From NCBI RefSeq assembly GCF_900155545.1, contig NZ_LT732525.1, positions 867,989 through 931,988 of the forward strand: DNA of 64,000 nt, written 5' to 3'. The translations under genes were made by a program, and so were the position numbers. The notes below the pieces were generated by a model, which was given only the letters and a program-made list of their open reading frames with translations, did no database searches and had not been told where the DNA came from. This DNA comes from Clostridium sp. Marseille-P2415. Lineage in GTDB: Bacteria > Bacillota > Clostridia > Lachnospirales > Lachnospiraceae. Each line of letters opens with the position of its first letter. Within the stretch, counting starts at the first letter, position 1. Below, piece after piece: positions 43,390 to 53,010 of this stretch.

Positions 43390-44253
43390 TTAAGCTTTTC
43401 CAACAGAACCAAATAATTCCATCTTTTCTTTGACGGTTGCCTTGATTGCCTCTGTGCCGGGTAAAAGAAGCTTACGCGGATCAAAGCCCTTGCCTTCCAA
43501 GTCCTTGCCTGCCTCAATGTACTTACGGGTGGCTTCCGCAAAGGTAAGCTGGCACTCGGTGTTTACATTGATCTTTGCAACGCCAAGGCTGATGGCCTTC
43601 TTGATCTGATCCTCCGGAATGCCTGTCCCGCCATGAAGAACGAGAGGCATGCTGCCCACCTTCTCTTTTACAGCAGCCAGGGTCTCAAAGCTTAAACCAG
43701 CCCAGTTTGCCGGATATTTTCCGTGGATATTGCCGATTCCTGCAGCCAGCATGGTCACTCCTAAATCAGCGATCTGCTTGCACTCATCCGGATCCGCACA
43801 CTCACCCATGCCTACAACACCGTCTTCCTCGCCGCCGATGGAGCCAACCTCCGCCTCTAAGGAAAGTCCTTTTTCAGCGCAGACCTTTACTAATTCTGTT
43901 GTCTTTTCCACGTTCTCGGCGATCGGATAATGGGAACCATCAAACATGATGGAAGAAAATCCTGCTTCGATACACTTATAACATCCGTCATAAGAACCAT
44001 GGTCCAGATGAAGTGCTACGGGAACTGTAATATTTAATTCTTCAATCATGGCTTTCACCATAGCAGCTACGGTCTTATAGCCTGTCATGTATTTGCCAGC
44101 ACCTTCGGAAACACCCAGGATCACCGGGGATTTTAACTCCTGTGCTGTCTGTAAAACAGCTTTCGTCCACTCAAGGTTGTTGATGTTGAACTGTCCAACT
44201 GCGTACTTTCCGTCTCTAGCTTTTTCAAGCATCTCTTTTGCTGAAACTAACAT
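43390..44253 (-). CDS. fba: Class II fructose-bisphosphate aldolase
   Basis: A 287-residue zinc aldolase that cleaves fructose 1,6-bisphosphate. VALHLDHGSYDGCYKCIEAG and FSSIMFDGSHYP carry zinc ligands, EAEVGSIGGEEDGVVG the catalytic loop, and LVLHGGTGIPEDQIKKAI the phosphate site. The start 44253 (MLVSAKEML) follows GGAGG by 8 nt. It is monocistronic. Tagatose-type aldolases are close relatives, but the operon context and length favour the glycolytic enzyme. Confidence 0.93.
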   Translation of the reverse strand: MLVSAKEMLEKARDGKYAVGQFNINNLEWTKAVLQTAQELKSPVILGVSEGAGKYMTGYKTVAAMVKAMIEELNITVPVALHLDHGSYDGCYKCIEAGFSSIMFDGSHYPIAENVEKTTELVKVCAEKGLSLEAEVGSIGGEEDGVVGMGECADPDECKQIADLGVTMLAAGIGNIHGKYPANWAGLSFETLAAVKEKVGSMPLVLHGGTGIPEDQIKKAISLGVAKINVNTECQLTFAEATRKYIEAGKDLEGKGFDPRKLLLPGTEAIKATVKEKMELFGSVGKA

Positions 44254-44431
44254 ATCACAAACCTCCATTTTGATTTTTTATCTTACATTTTTTCATTATA
44301 TACTATTTTACCCCATTTGGAAAGAATAATTTTTCCAATTCGTTTATTTTATAACAAAGTTACATTTTGCTTTCATCCAGGCTTTGTACTATAATGAGTA
44401 CAGGATTTAAATACATAATGGGAGAAATATT

Positions 44432-45841
44432 ATGAAACCAAAGATGAGAGAAGGCAATTTATCATGCCCGGGTTCCGATGCTCAGGAAATACGCACACGG
44501 CAGGGGTTGCCGGATCTGTTTTCAAACAGGCAGCTGCGCCAGCTGATCTTCCCGCTGGTCATCGAACAGATTCTGGCTGTTTTCATGGGAATGGCGGATA
44601 CCATCATGGTGGCTTCCTGTGGAGAAGCGGCCGTATCCGGCATATCCATCGTAGATACCATCAGCGTCCTATTGATCGGCTTGTTCGGAGCCATGGCAGC
44701 CGGAGGATCTGTGGTCGCGGCCCAGTACATCGGCCGAAAGGATGAAAGAAATGTCGCCCGGGCTTCCGGTCAGCTTTTTCTTGCCGTAGGCGGGCTTTCC
44801 CTGGGGCTTATGGCGGTGACGCTTCTTTTTAACCAGCCTCTTTTAAGGCTTATATACGGGGCGATCGACCAGGAGGTCATGTCCAATGCGAGAATTTATT
44901 TCTACCTGTCGTCCCTTTCCTATCCGTTTCTGGCATTTTATAACAGCGCGGCAGCACTTTTCAGGGCCGTTGGAAATTCCAGGGTATCCATGCAGATTTC
45001 CCTGGTTGCCAACTTAATTAATATCGCCGGAAACGCACTGCTCATCTACGTATTCCAAATGGGTGTGGCAGGTGCGGGGCTTTCCACCCTGTTCTCCAGA
45101 ATTCTTTCCGCAGTGATCATACTGGTGCTTTTGCGCAGGAAAAGCCATCTCCCTGTGGAGTTCCGCCTTCGCATGGACAAAAGCATGCTTCGCCAGATTC
45201 TCTACATCGGTGTGCCGAACGGCCTGGAAAACAGCATCTTTCAGCTCGGAAAGCTTCTGCTGTCCAGCTTAACGGCCAGCTTCGGAACCGTGGCAATTGC
45301 AGCCAATGCCGTTGCCAGCACCATCTGCGGACTGGAAACCATACCGGCCAATGCCATCGGAATCGCCATGATAACCGTGGTGGGACAGTGCATCGGCGCC
45401 AGAGAGCTGGGGCAGGCCCGCAGATACATGGGAAAACTGTTAAAAACAGCATATCTATGGCTTCTGGTCTTAAACCTCGCCATTATACCGCTGTTAAACC
45501 CCATCTGCGGACTGTTCCATCTATCCGGTGAAACCAGCTCCCTGGCGGTGAAACTGATGCTTTACCACAGCATCTGCTGTATGATCATCCATCCGCTTTC
45601 CTTCTGTCTGACCAACGGCCTGCGGGCTGCCAATGATGTCCGCTTTACCATGACAGTCTCCATCTGTTCCATGTGGATCTGCCGTATCGTACTGGCTTAC
45701 ATATTAAGCTTATATTTCGGCCTTGGCCTGATGGGGATCTGGATCGCCATGACCATTGACTGGCTGGTGCGGGCTATTTTCTTCAGCACCCGGGTCTTAA
45801 GCGGGAAATGGTGCCGGTATGCCAACCGGAACATCAGTTAG
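44432..45841 (+). CDS. MATE-family efflux transporter
   Basis: A 469-residue, twelve-helix exporter. It opens with LRQLIFPLVIEQILAVFMGM and ADTIMVASCGEAAVSGISIV, the typical MATE first-helix motifs; the second half repeats as QILYIGVPNGLENSIFQLGK. GGGAG precedes ATG 44432. Its stop codon overlaps the stop of thrC by 4 bp. Substrate unknown. Confidence 0.92.
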   Translation: MKPKMREGNLSCPGSDAQEIRTRQGLPDLFSNRQLRQLIFPLVIEQILAVFMGMADTIMVASCGEAAVSGISIVDTISVLLIGLFGAMAAGGSVVAAQYIGRKDERNVARASGQLFLAVGGLSLGLMAVTLLFNQPLLRLIYGAIDQEVMSNARIYFYLSSLSYPFLAFYNSAAALFRAVGNSRVSMQISLVANLINIAGNALLIYVFQMGVAGAGLSTLFSRILSAVIILVLLRRKSHLPVEFRLRMDKSMLRQILYIGVPNGLENSIFQLGKLLLSSLTASFGTVAIAANAVASTICGLETIPANAIGIAMITVVGQCIGARELGQARRYMGKLLKTAYLWLLVLNLAIIPLLNPICGLFHLSGETSSLAVKLMLYHSICCMIIHPLSFCLTNGLRAANDVRFTMTVSICSMWICRIVLAYILSLYFGLGLMGIWIAMTIDWLVRAIFFSTRVLSGKWCRYANRNIS

Positions 45842-47322
45842 CTTAAGAAATTTAAAACCGCTTCCTTCATCTTATCCGCATCGCATTCTGTATTGTGTCG
45901 TACCGGCGCGGTGCGGATTTCTTCTACTGCCTGCGGGATCCGGACTCCGGAAATTTCAGCCAGATGTCCGATGATCCGGAATTCGTCATCCGTCTTCTGC
46001 TCTCCCTCAATGGCTTCCAGGACACTTCTGGAGAATTTATAAGGACTTGCCGTGGAGGCGATGATGTTTTTCGTATCATCGTTTGATCCCGCTCTGTACT
46101 GTTCATACACAGCAGCTGCCACACCGGTATGCGTATCGATCAAATAGCCTGTGTCTTTAAAAATTTTTTTCATTGCGGCTCTGTTTTCTTCTTCCGACGC
46201 AAAACCGCCCTGAAAATCTTCCATAAACGTTTTCATCTCAGCGGTTACCGTATAGCTGCCTTTTTCACTCAGTTCCTTCATGAGTGCTGCATTTGCTGCT
46301 GCATCGCATCCGGTGCTTAAATAAATCAGCCGCTCTAAGTTGCTGGATATGAGGATGTCCATGGATGGAGAGCTGGTAAGGATAAAATCCCGGTTCCTGT
46401 CATAGGTCCCTGTCCGGAAGAAATCATAAAGGACCTTGTTCTCGTTGGAAGCACAGATGAGCTTCCTGATCGGAACTCCGGCCTGCTTTGCGAAATAAGC
46501 TGCCAGAATGTTGCCGAAATTACCGGTAGGCACGGTTACGTTGACCGGTTCGCCATCGGTAATTTCTCCGCCTGCAAGAAGCTTTGCATAAGCGTAAACG
46601 TAATACACCACCTGCGGAACCAGCCTTCCGATGTTGATGGAGTTGGCCGATGATAACTGGAAGCCTTTTTCATCAAGGGTGCGGGCAAATTCTTTGTCAC
46701 CGAAAATCCTCTTGACCCCGGTCTGTGCATCATCAAAGTTTCCATGAATGGCAGCAACATGAGTGTTCTCCCCTTTCTGGGTCACCATCTGCAGCTCCTG
46801 GACACGGCTTACGCCATCCTTTGGATAGAATACGATGATCTCCGTCCCCTCCACATCAGCAAAGCCGGCCATGGCTGCCTTTCCTGTGTCGCCGGAGGTA
46901 GCAGTCAGGACGACAATTTTATTCTTCACCTGATTCTTTTTCGCAGCGGCAGTCATCAGATGAGGCAGAATGGAAAGCGCCATATCCTTAAACGCAATGG
47001 TGCTTCCATGGTATAATTCCAGGTAATAGGAGCCGCCGGCCTTTTTAAGAGGCGCGATCTCCTCTGTATCAAATTTGCTGTCATAGGCGCGTTCAATACA
47101 GCTTTTAAGCTCTTCTTCGGTGTAGTCCGTAAGGAACAGCTTCATAACCTCATAGGCTGTTTCCTGATATGTCATTCCTGACAGTTCTTTCATGGTTTTG
47201 TCAAGCTTTGGGATAAAGCATGGCATAAACAGGCCGCCGTCTTCTGCCAGCCCTTTTAAGATTGCCTGGGATGCCGTCACATTGGCTTCCCCGCCCCGGG
47301 TACTTTGATAGGATATTTCCAT
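45838..47322 (-). CDS. thrC: Threonine synthase
   Basis: A 494-residue PLP enzyme that converts O-phosphohomoserine to threonine. YQSTRGG at the start and LELYHGSTIAFKDMALS with Lys112 for PLP are typical, as are ATSGDTGKAAMAG, SANSINIGRLVPQ and VPTGNFGNILAAYFAKQAG. It is the long form (about 490 residues) common in clostridia. AAAGGA precedes ATG 47322. No other threonine-pathway genes are adjacent. Confidence 0.95.
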   Translation of the reverse strand: MEISYQSTRGGEANVTASQAILKGLAEDGGLFMPCFIPKLDKTMKELSGMTYQETAYEVMKLFLTDYTEEELKSCIERAYDSKFDTEEIAPLKKAGGSYYLELYHGSTIAFKDMALSILPHLMTAAAKKNQVKNKIVVLTATSGDTGKAAMAGFADVEGTEIIVFYPKDGVSRVQELQMVTQKGENTHVAAIHGNFDDAQTGVKRIFGDKEFARTLDEKGFQLSSANSINIGRLVPQVVYYVYAYAKLLAGGEITDGEPVNVTVPTGNFGNILAAYFAKQAGVPIRKLICASNENKVLYDFFRTGTYDRNRDFILTSSPSMDILISSNLERLIYLSTGCDAAANAALMKELSEKGSYTVTAEMKTFMEDFQGGFASEEENRAAMKKIFKDTGYLIDTHTGVAAAVYEQYRAGSNDDTKNIIASTASPYKFSRSVLEAIEGEQKTDDEFRIIGHLAEISGVRIPQAVEEIRTAPVRHNTECDADKMKEAVLNFLS

Positions 47323-47537
47323 GGTATCTTATTCCTTTCCTGCTCTCTCATATTATAAATGGATCAAAAACCTTGCCAGCATTGTAGCATACTTTATTCA
47401 ATGGTGCAAGGAAAAAGGGCAAAAAAGTTCTTATCCAGCGCACAAATGTGTTCACTCGAAGGACATGCAGAAGCTTACATTTTTCCCCAAAATATGGTAA
47501 AATACTTTCATTGTTATAGAAAGGATGAAACGGGTTC

Positions 47538-48365
47538 ATGCGATACGAACATATTTTAAAAGGAACATTTTTAAGCCGCCCCAACCGCTTTATCGCCCAT
47601 GTCCGGATATCCCGGGAAGGCAGAGGGGAAGAAACTGTCGTCTGTCATGTAAAAAATACGGGACGATGCCGGGAACTCCTCCTCCCCGGTGTCACGGTGC
47701 TGGTGCAGTTTCATCCGGAAGCCGCAGCGCTTGGAAGAAAAACGGAGTATTCCCTGATCAGCGTGTGGAAAGAACGGGAGAATGGTCCTCTTCTCATTAA
47801 TATGGATTCCCAGGCCCCCAACCAGGTGGCTTATGAATGGCTCCTGTCTATCAGCGATAATCCACCTCTGCCGTTTCACCGGACAGAGGAAAATCAATCA
47901 CGCTTAAGACCAGCCATAAGAAACTTAAGGCGGAAAGTTACCTATGACCAGTCACGGTTCGACCTGGCCTTTGAAGCGGCCTTTCCGGCCGGCAGGGACC
48001 AAAAACAGGAGAAGATTCCTGCATTCATGGAGGTAAAGGGGGTCACTCTGGAAGAAGACGGCCTTGCCATGTTCCCGGATGCGCCCACGGAACGGGGAGT
48101 CAAGCACATTATGGAACTGGTAAATGCTCATTGGGAGGGTTATGAGGCTTTCCTTTTCTTCGTCATTCAAATGAAAGGAATGAAGGCTTTTACGCCGAAT
48201 AAAAAAACGCATCCGGAATTTGCGGAGGCGTTAAAGGCTGCAGACAGGGCCGGAGTCCATATTCTGGCTTATGACTGTGCTGTTACAGAGAACACCCTCT
48301 CCATAGACCAGCCGGTTCCGGTATCCTTTAATTATCAGGTGTCAGAATTTCCCGGCTGCTTATGA
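47538..48365 (+). CDS. sfsA: SfsA-family DNA/RNA nuclease-like protein
   Basis: A 275-residue SfsA protein. The OB-like N-terminal half has FLSRPNRFIAHVRI and CHVKNTGRCRELLLPG; the PD-(D/E)XK-like half has FMEVKGVTLEEDGLAMFPDA, TERGVKHIMEL and AYDCAV. Length is slightly above the usual 230-250 because of an insert between the halves (about 120-150). The name refers to sugar-fermentation stimulation; nuclease activity is a more recent view. AAAGGA lies 12 nt before ATG 47538. Confidence 0.9.
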   Translation: MRYEHILKGTFLSRPNRFIAHVRISREGRGEETVVCHVKNTGRCRELLLPGVTVLVQFHPEAAALGRKTEYSLISVWKERENGPLLINMDSQAPNQVAYEWLLSISDNPPLPFHRTEENQSRLRPAIRNLRRKVTYDQSRFDLAFEAAFPAGRDQKQEKIPAFMEVKGVTLEEDGLAMFPDAPTERGVKHIMELVNAHWEGYEAFLFFVIQMKGMKAFTPNKKTHPEFAEALKAADRAGVHILAYDCAVTENTLSIDQPVPVSFNYQVSEFPGCL

Positions 48366-48536
48366 TAATACCGCTTCTTAAAGCGCTCTCACCCGTTTTT
48401 CTTCCCATTTTCAGTTATATATTTTTTCATATATTGACAATATTTTCCTTTTTTGTTACCATATCCTTACGGCAGAATATCCATGAAACCATAGGTCCGA
48501 TCTTTCTGCCGACTCAAAGAAGGTGGGAAAAAATGT

Positions 48537-49142
48537 ATGATTAAAAGCGTAGCCGAATGGCTGGGGATATCTCCCTCAACCCTGATTATCGGGGTCTCAG
48601 TATTTATTATTTTTGTTATCGTTGTTCTTATTAAAACCTCTTTTGACGAAAAAAAGGGCGTGAACAGCCAGGAAAAACAGGATATCCGTAAACTTGTCAG
48701 TAAGATTGTCCCCAACGGGCAGGATTATATGGCAGCGTATGCCCATGGAAAGGATGTACATCGCGACAGAACCTCAACACTGGAAACCTATTACTATTAT
48801 GCCATAGGATTCCGTCCGGATCAGACCGATCACCTCTGGCTGATTCCGATTGGTTTCGAAAATGGCCGGGTCACCTATATAGAGCCCATGCGGATGGATG
48901 CAGATTCTCTCTCTTACATAAGCGGCAATGAGTTTTATATGGAACTTCACCACCCTGCCACAAATCAAACCTACACGATCACCGTAGAGGCAAGCAACAC
49001 AAAGCTTGGCAAAGAATGTCCGGTAAATATCCAGCAGAAGGAAGAAACGGATGCCTTCCTGACATTCGGCAAAACATTTCAGGAAACGGTTAACCGGAAA
49101 TTAGGGGTGGATAAAAAAGGACGCCCTCTTAAAAATAAATAA
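48537..49142 (+). CDS. Membrane-anchored protein of unknown function
   Basis: A 201-residue protein with one N-terminal membrane helix (about 16-33, TLIIGVSVFIIFVIVVLIK) and a cytoplasm- or outside-facing domain of about 165 residues. The soluble part contains YYYYAIGFRPDQTDHLWLIP and IEPMRMDADSL but no family I know. AAGGTGGG precedes ATG 48537. It is followed after 20 bp by another membrane protein gene, so the two probably form an operon. Confidence 0.8.
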   Translation: MIKSVAEWLGISPSTLIIGVSVFIIFVIVVLIKTSFDEKKGVNSQEKQDIRKLVSKIVPNGQDYMAAYAHGKDVHRDRTSTLETYYYYAIGFRPDQTDHLWLIPIGFENGRVTYIEPMRMDADSLSYISGNEFYMELHHPATNQTYTITVEASNTKLGKECPVNIQQKEETDAFLTFGKTFQETVNRKLGVDKKGRPLKNK

Positions 49143-49162
49143 AAGGGAGAAATTAATATAAC

Positions 49163-49813
49163 ATGAAAAAATTGTTTTCTTCCCTGAGCCGGGGCGTTAT
49201 CATGCTTTTTGCGCTTGGGATTATGGGAATTTTTATGAATGCACGTTCTTTCGTTACTTCATTTCTTCCGGCAGTAAGCTTTGAGGATCTGTTGGATGGG
49301 GAAAAGGTTAAGGAGGGAAGCCACGTGGCGGGGAATGTGGTATTTTCCATGGATCCTTTTGCTTCGGAAAGCACTTATACAAAATATAAAGACGGCTCCC
49401 GCAGCGGAGACCGCAAATCAGGTAACTATTACACAATCCCCACTGCTGATGGTTATATTGCCCTTAAATCTACCCAAAAGGAGGTCTCCTCCCTCAACCA
49501 ACTGGTAGATGAAACCTACATATATATAGATGGAGGGGAAGAGCCTGCAACCATGGTTCGCATAGAAGGGGAAGTTCATACCCTGGAACCTGAGCTTGTA
49601 AAATATTTTCGCGAATATTTAGTTGATATGGGCTACACAGAGGAAGAGATTGACAATATGGGGGATTTTCAAGTGATCAAGTCCATTCCCTTTCTGTATA
49701 TCCGGATCATGTTTTCCCTCAGCATAGTTTGTTTGTTATTGGCTGTGGGAATTGTATTGCGCCGATGCTGTCAGCCCCCATTGCCCGTTGGAAGAGTCTC
49801 AGAATTGGATTAA
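49163..49813 (+). CDS. Two-helix membrane protein of unknown function
   Basis: A 216-residue protein with helices at about 11-30 and 181-203 and an extracytoplasmic domain between, containing EGSHVAGNVVFSMDPFASES and YTIPTADGYIALKS. The arrangement resembles a recently named clostridial DUF family (possibly DUF6709), which I cannot confirm. AAGGGAG precedes ATG 49163. Its 3' end overlaps the convergent TPM-domain gene by 4 bp. Confidence 0.8.
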   Translation: MKKLFSSLSRGVIMLFALGIMGIFMNARSFVTSFLPAVSFEDLLDGEKVKEGSHVAGNVVFSMDPFASESTYTKYKDGSRSGDRKSGNYYTIPTADGYIALKSTQKEVSSLNQLVDETYIYIDGGEEPATMVRIEGEVHTLEPELVKYFREYLVDMGYTEEEIDNMGDFQVIKSIPFLYIRIMFSLSIVCLLLAVGIVLRRCCQPPLPVGRVSELD

Positions 49814-50712
49814 AACTTCCGGCCGCCGCCACCCATAGTACGTCCTGAAGAGGTGTGGGTGGTGCTCCGGCCGCCGGAGGAAAAACCGCCTCCGCCTCCT
49901 TGACCGCTCCCCCCGTGATTCCGCGGTATGATCACATGAGTTACCGTCTTGTTGACCAGATCATCGGCCTGGTCCGAGTACCAGAACTGACAGTCGGCGC
50001 GGTAAGCCATAAGCGAATTCTTTGCCCAGCCTCTCTCTTTTTTCATGGAATACTGCCGGACTACTCCACTGCAGGAAACTCCTGCTGCAAACAGCCCCAC
50101 GAGAACTGCCAAAGCCGCTTCGTACCACTTAATGCTGCGGTAGACGCTTATTTTGCCTGTTTCCTTATCATAATTATACTGCCCGCCGGGAATCCCGGCC
50201 TTATAGTATTTGGCAACACCTGTTAAAAAGCTTTGGGCGCAGGTTCCATATTCTCCGCTGCTTACCGAATCATAGGCATCATCCAGTATGGCATTCCAGC
50301 GCTTATCCGTCAGAAAACGGTTCATCTTCCCAACCGGAAGAATGTAAAGCTCCCGGTTATCCATATCAATCAGGAATAATACACCGCTGTGATCCTTTCC
50401 CACCCCGAATCCTCCGTCAATGTAGAAATCCTCGGCATATTTTCCTGCGGTCTTACCGCCGGCATCTTCTGTGGTCACAATCACCACATCCATGTTCATA
50501 TCTTCTTTCATGGACTGGATCTGTGTCTCAAACCTTTTCGTTTCTTCCCCGGAAAACAGTCCCCCTTCATCAAATACCCGCTTTTCTCCGCGGCTGATCC
50601 CTGACTCCTGAGCTCCGGCAAAGGACCGCATGCCTCCCCCAAAAACTGAAAGGAACAGGAAAAGCATAGTCAGAAAGACTGCACCATTGCACAACCGTTC
50701 TATTTTTCTCAT
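49810..50712 (-). CDS. TPM-domain membrane protein (YdjH/YgcG-like)
   Basis: A 300-residue exported protein: signal segment (about 10-32), TPM domain (about 45-185, VFDEGGLFSGEETKRFETQI, DVVIVTTEDAGGKTAGKYAE, KDHSGVLFLIDMDNRELYI), one membrane helix (about 198-220) and a Gly/Ser-rich tail ending GGGGRKF. ATG 50712 overlaps the preceding stop (ATGA), so translation is coupled. Together with the zinc-ribbon and SPFH genes it matches Bacillus subtilis ydjGHI, a membrane-stress system. Confidence 0.85.
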   Translation of the reverse strand: MRKIERLCNGAVFLTMLFLFLSVFGGGMRSFAGAQESGISRGEKRVFDEGGLFSGEETKRFETQIQSMKEDMNMDVVIVTTEDAGGKTAGKYAEDFYIDGGFGVGKDHSGVLFLIDMDNRELYILPVGKMNRFLTDKRWNAILDDAYDSVSSGEYGTCAQSFLTGVAKYYKAGIPGGQYNYDKETGKISVYRSIKWYEAALAVLVGLFAAGVSCSGVVRQYSMKKERGWAKNSLMAYRADCQFWYSDQADDLVNKTVTHVIIPRNHGGSGQGGGGGFSSGGRSTTHTSSGRTMGGGGRKF

Positions 50713-51743
50713 ATCAGATACCCCACAATCAGCATGGCAAAAAATACCGGTAAGAATATTTCTGCAAACAGAAGCATCAGCTTATATCGGTCTACAGGCA
50801 GCTTGCCGCACACCTTTCCGGTCTGCCCGTTTACTGTAAAATAATACATTTGATCCTTTGCTTCATCATGATAGGTAAGGGTCCAGACCGGAAGAAGGGC
50901 ATATTCCCATTTTTCATCCTCCAGGCGGACAGAATTATCCTGGGTCCTCACCGAGTCATAGGATGTAATGCTGTTCTTTAAGGTGTCTTCTGCGAATGAA
51001 CGCACCTCAGACTCCACCTCGCTTTGAAACTCCTGTTCCCCCATGTCCCTGCGTTCTGCCAGAAAGCCGGAGAGGCAGGACATGGAAAACGGCTTCATTT
51101 TCTCTGTTTCATAAGGCAATACGCCTTCCACCAGTTCCCGGTTAGCTTTTTTTAATGCATTGCGGGGAACGAATTTTACAGGCATGGAGCCTTCCCTGCG
51201 CACCTCATAGGTCTGGGTTTCCGTAAATCTCCGGTCACCGCTTACCCACACCCTTAAGCGGTCAGCCCTTGCAGTTAAGCTTCCCTCCGCCCGGCAGCTG
51301 TAGAGCATATAGGGAAAATATACGCCGGAAATCTTCTCGATCTGATCTTCACTGTAAAAAGCCTTTGGCACGAACCGCTTCTTTTTCATCCACAGCTGAA
51401 AGATATCCACAGCCTTTTCCTTTTCAATGGCAAATGGAATCACATAATCCGGGTGGTATTCCCCGGAAAGCCTGCGGGATAAGATAACCGGATTATGGCA
51501 GTAATAGCAAAAGGTCGCTGCGGTAGTCCCATCTGTCACGATTTCAGCACCACAGCTCGGGCAGGAATAAAGAAGAGGTTCGCCGCCTTCTATCTCTTTA
51601 TTTGATTCTTCCGTCCAGGCATCTTCCGCCTCTTTTTGTGTGAATTGTGATAAGCAGTATTCACAGGCATATTTCTGGCTTTCCGGATCAAATTTAAGAG
51701 GTCCGCCGCAACTTGGACATTTATAAGTTAAAGTCTCACTCAT
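50709..51743 (-). CDS. Double zinc-ribbon membrane protein (YdjG-like)
   Basis: A 344-residue protein. Two zinc ribbons begin it, YKCPSCGGPL...CEYC and YSCPSCGAEI...CYYC (residues about 6-85). A conserved soluble domain with HPDYVIPFAIEKEKAVDIFQ and FVPKAFY follows, and a C-terminal membrane helix (about 322-344). The start 51743 is fixed by its ATGA overlap with the SPFH gene. Middle gene of the SPFH/zinc-ribbon/TPM operon. Confidence 0.87.
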   Translation of the reverse strand: MSETLTYKCPSCGGPLKFDPESQKYACEYCLSQFTQKEAEDAWTEESNKEIEGGEPLLYSCPSCGAEIVTDGTTAATFCYYCHNPVILSRRLSGEYHPDYVIPFAIEKEKAVDIFQLWMKKKRFVPKAFYSEDQIEKISGVYFPYMLYSCRAEGSLTARADRLRVWVSGDRRFTETQTYEVRREGSMPVKFVPRNALKKANRELVEGVLPYETEKMKPFSMSCLSGFLAERRDMGEQEFQSEVESEVRSFAEDTLKNSITSYDSVRTQDNSVRLEDEKWEYALLPVWTLTYHDEAKDQMYYFTVNGQTGKVCGKLPVDRYKLMLLFAEIFLPVFFAMLIVGYLI

Positions 51744-52951
51744 GGTTTTGGCTTTCCGCATTCGGAGCAGAATTTACCGCTGTTTACGGTTCCGCATTCA
51801 CAGGTCCATGGCCCTGCCGGCCTGGGATTTCCGCACTCCGGACAAAACTTTCCTGCATTCACACTTCCGCAGCTGCAGGTCCATGTTCCTTCTGCCGGAC
51901 TGCCGGCCGGACTCTGCCCTCCGGCTGCCCCGCCTCCTGCTGCCATCCCTGCCTGCGGATTCATCTGCATCTGCTGTAAATTGGCGCCGGAAGCCGCTCC
52001 AAGAAAACTGCCTCCTGCATTCATTCCCATGCCCATTCCCATAAACCCGGCCATGGAGCCATTTGCGTTGCTTCCCGCCTTTTCCATGCCTCTGGCTACC
52101 GCGCCCTGGACATAACCTTCCCGGACGCTGGGATCACTTAACATGGCACCCTGGTTCCGTAAGTGGATCAGATCCTTTGATTCCTCATCATAGGAAATGC
52201 TGGCAATTCCTACCGACTGGATTTCAATCCCTCTCCGGGCCCTCCACTGATCATCCAGCACATCAGACATATACTGTCCCAGCTCCCTTCCCTTGGAAGC
52301 CACATAGGAGATCCGGATTCCGTCGGCGGACATCTGGTTGATGGAAGACTGAAGCGCCTCTAAAAACTCAGACAGATACTGGAGGTTGATGTCATCCACA
52401 TCAACTCTGGAAGCACTCTTTGGTATGGCTTCCGCATAGAACAAAAGCGGGTCCGTCACTTTCATGGAGTAGGTTCCGTGAGCCCGTAAAAATAATTCCG
52501 CATTATAAAACTGGTCAAAATAATTGATGGGATTGGGGGTACCAAACTTGATTCCCTTGATTTCCTGCAGGTTGATGAAATATACCTTTTGGGCCGTAGG
52601 CGTCTGTCCGCCGTAGCGTATGCGGTCAAAGGATTCCTTTAAAGCCTCTCCGAACTGGCCGTTAAAAAGGGAGGGCAGGGAAGAGTTCTTTACTGAAAAA
52701 TACCCCGGTTCCCCCGTATAGTCGATCACCTTTCCGCCGTCAACCAAAAGCATGAACTGATTGGGATAAACATGAATGATGGAACCGTCTGATACGGTGT
52801 TGTCCGTTCCCTTTGTATTGGATCCTCTCCGGATCTTTACTCCGCCGGCAAATACAGTCTGGTCTCCCATATTTCCCGCTTCTATCACTTCAAGCCACTG
52901 GTCTGCCAGTGAGCCGCCTACAGCGGTAGTCAGCGCCTTAACAATTCCCAT
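51740..52951 (-). CDS. SPFH-domain protein with C-terminal zinc ribbons (YdjI-like)
   Basis: A 403-residue protein with no transmembrane helix. Residues about 20-270 form the SPFH/band-7-like domain (GDQTVFAGGVKIRRGSN, QFMLLVDGGKVIDYTGEPG, QSVGIASISYDEESKDLI). A Gly/Met/Ala-rich linker (about 290-350) leads to two short zinc ribbons, WTCSCGSVNAGKFCPECG and WTCECGTVNSGKFCSECG. GAGGAGG precedes ATG 52951. In B. subtilis YdjI is the SPFH partner of YdjG/YdjH and PspA. No PspA gene is present here. Confidence 0.9.
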   Translation of the reverse strand: MGIVKALTTAVGGSLADQWLEVIEAGNMGDQTVFAGGVKIRRGSNTKGTDNTVSDGSIIHVYPNQFMLLVDGGKVIDYTGEPGYFSVKNSSLPSLFNGQFGEALKESFDRIRYGGQTPTAQKVYFINLQEIKGIKFGTPNPINYFDQFYNAELFLRAHGTYSMKVTDPLLFYAEAIPKSASRVDVDDINLQYLSEFLEALQSSINQMSADGIRISYVASKGRELGQYMSDVLDDQWRARRGIEIQSVGIASISYDEESKDLIHLRNQGAMLSDPSVREGYVQGAVARGMEKAGSNANGSMAGFMGMGMGMNAGGSFLGAASGANLQQMQMNPQAGMAAGGGAAGGQSPAGSPAEGTWTCSCGSVNAGKFCPECGNPRPAGPWTCECGTVNSGKFCSECGKPKP

Positions 52952-53010
52952 GTCTTTTCCTCCTCAAATGTTTTTATTTTCATTATTATACTATATGATC
53001 GTACCATTGG

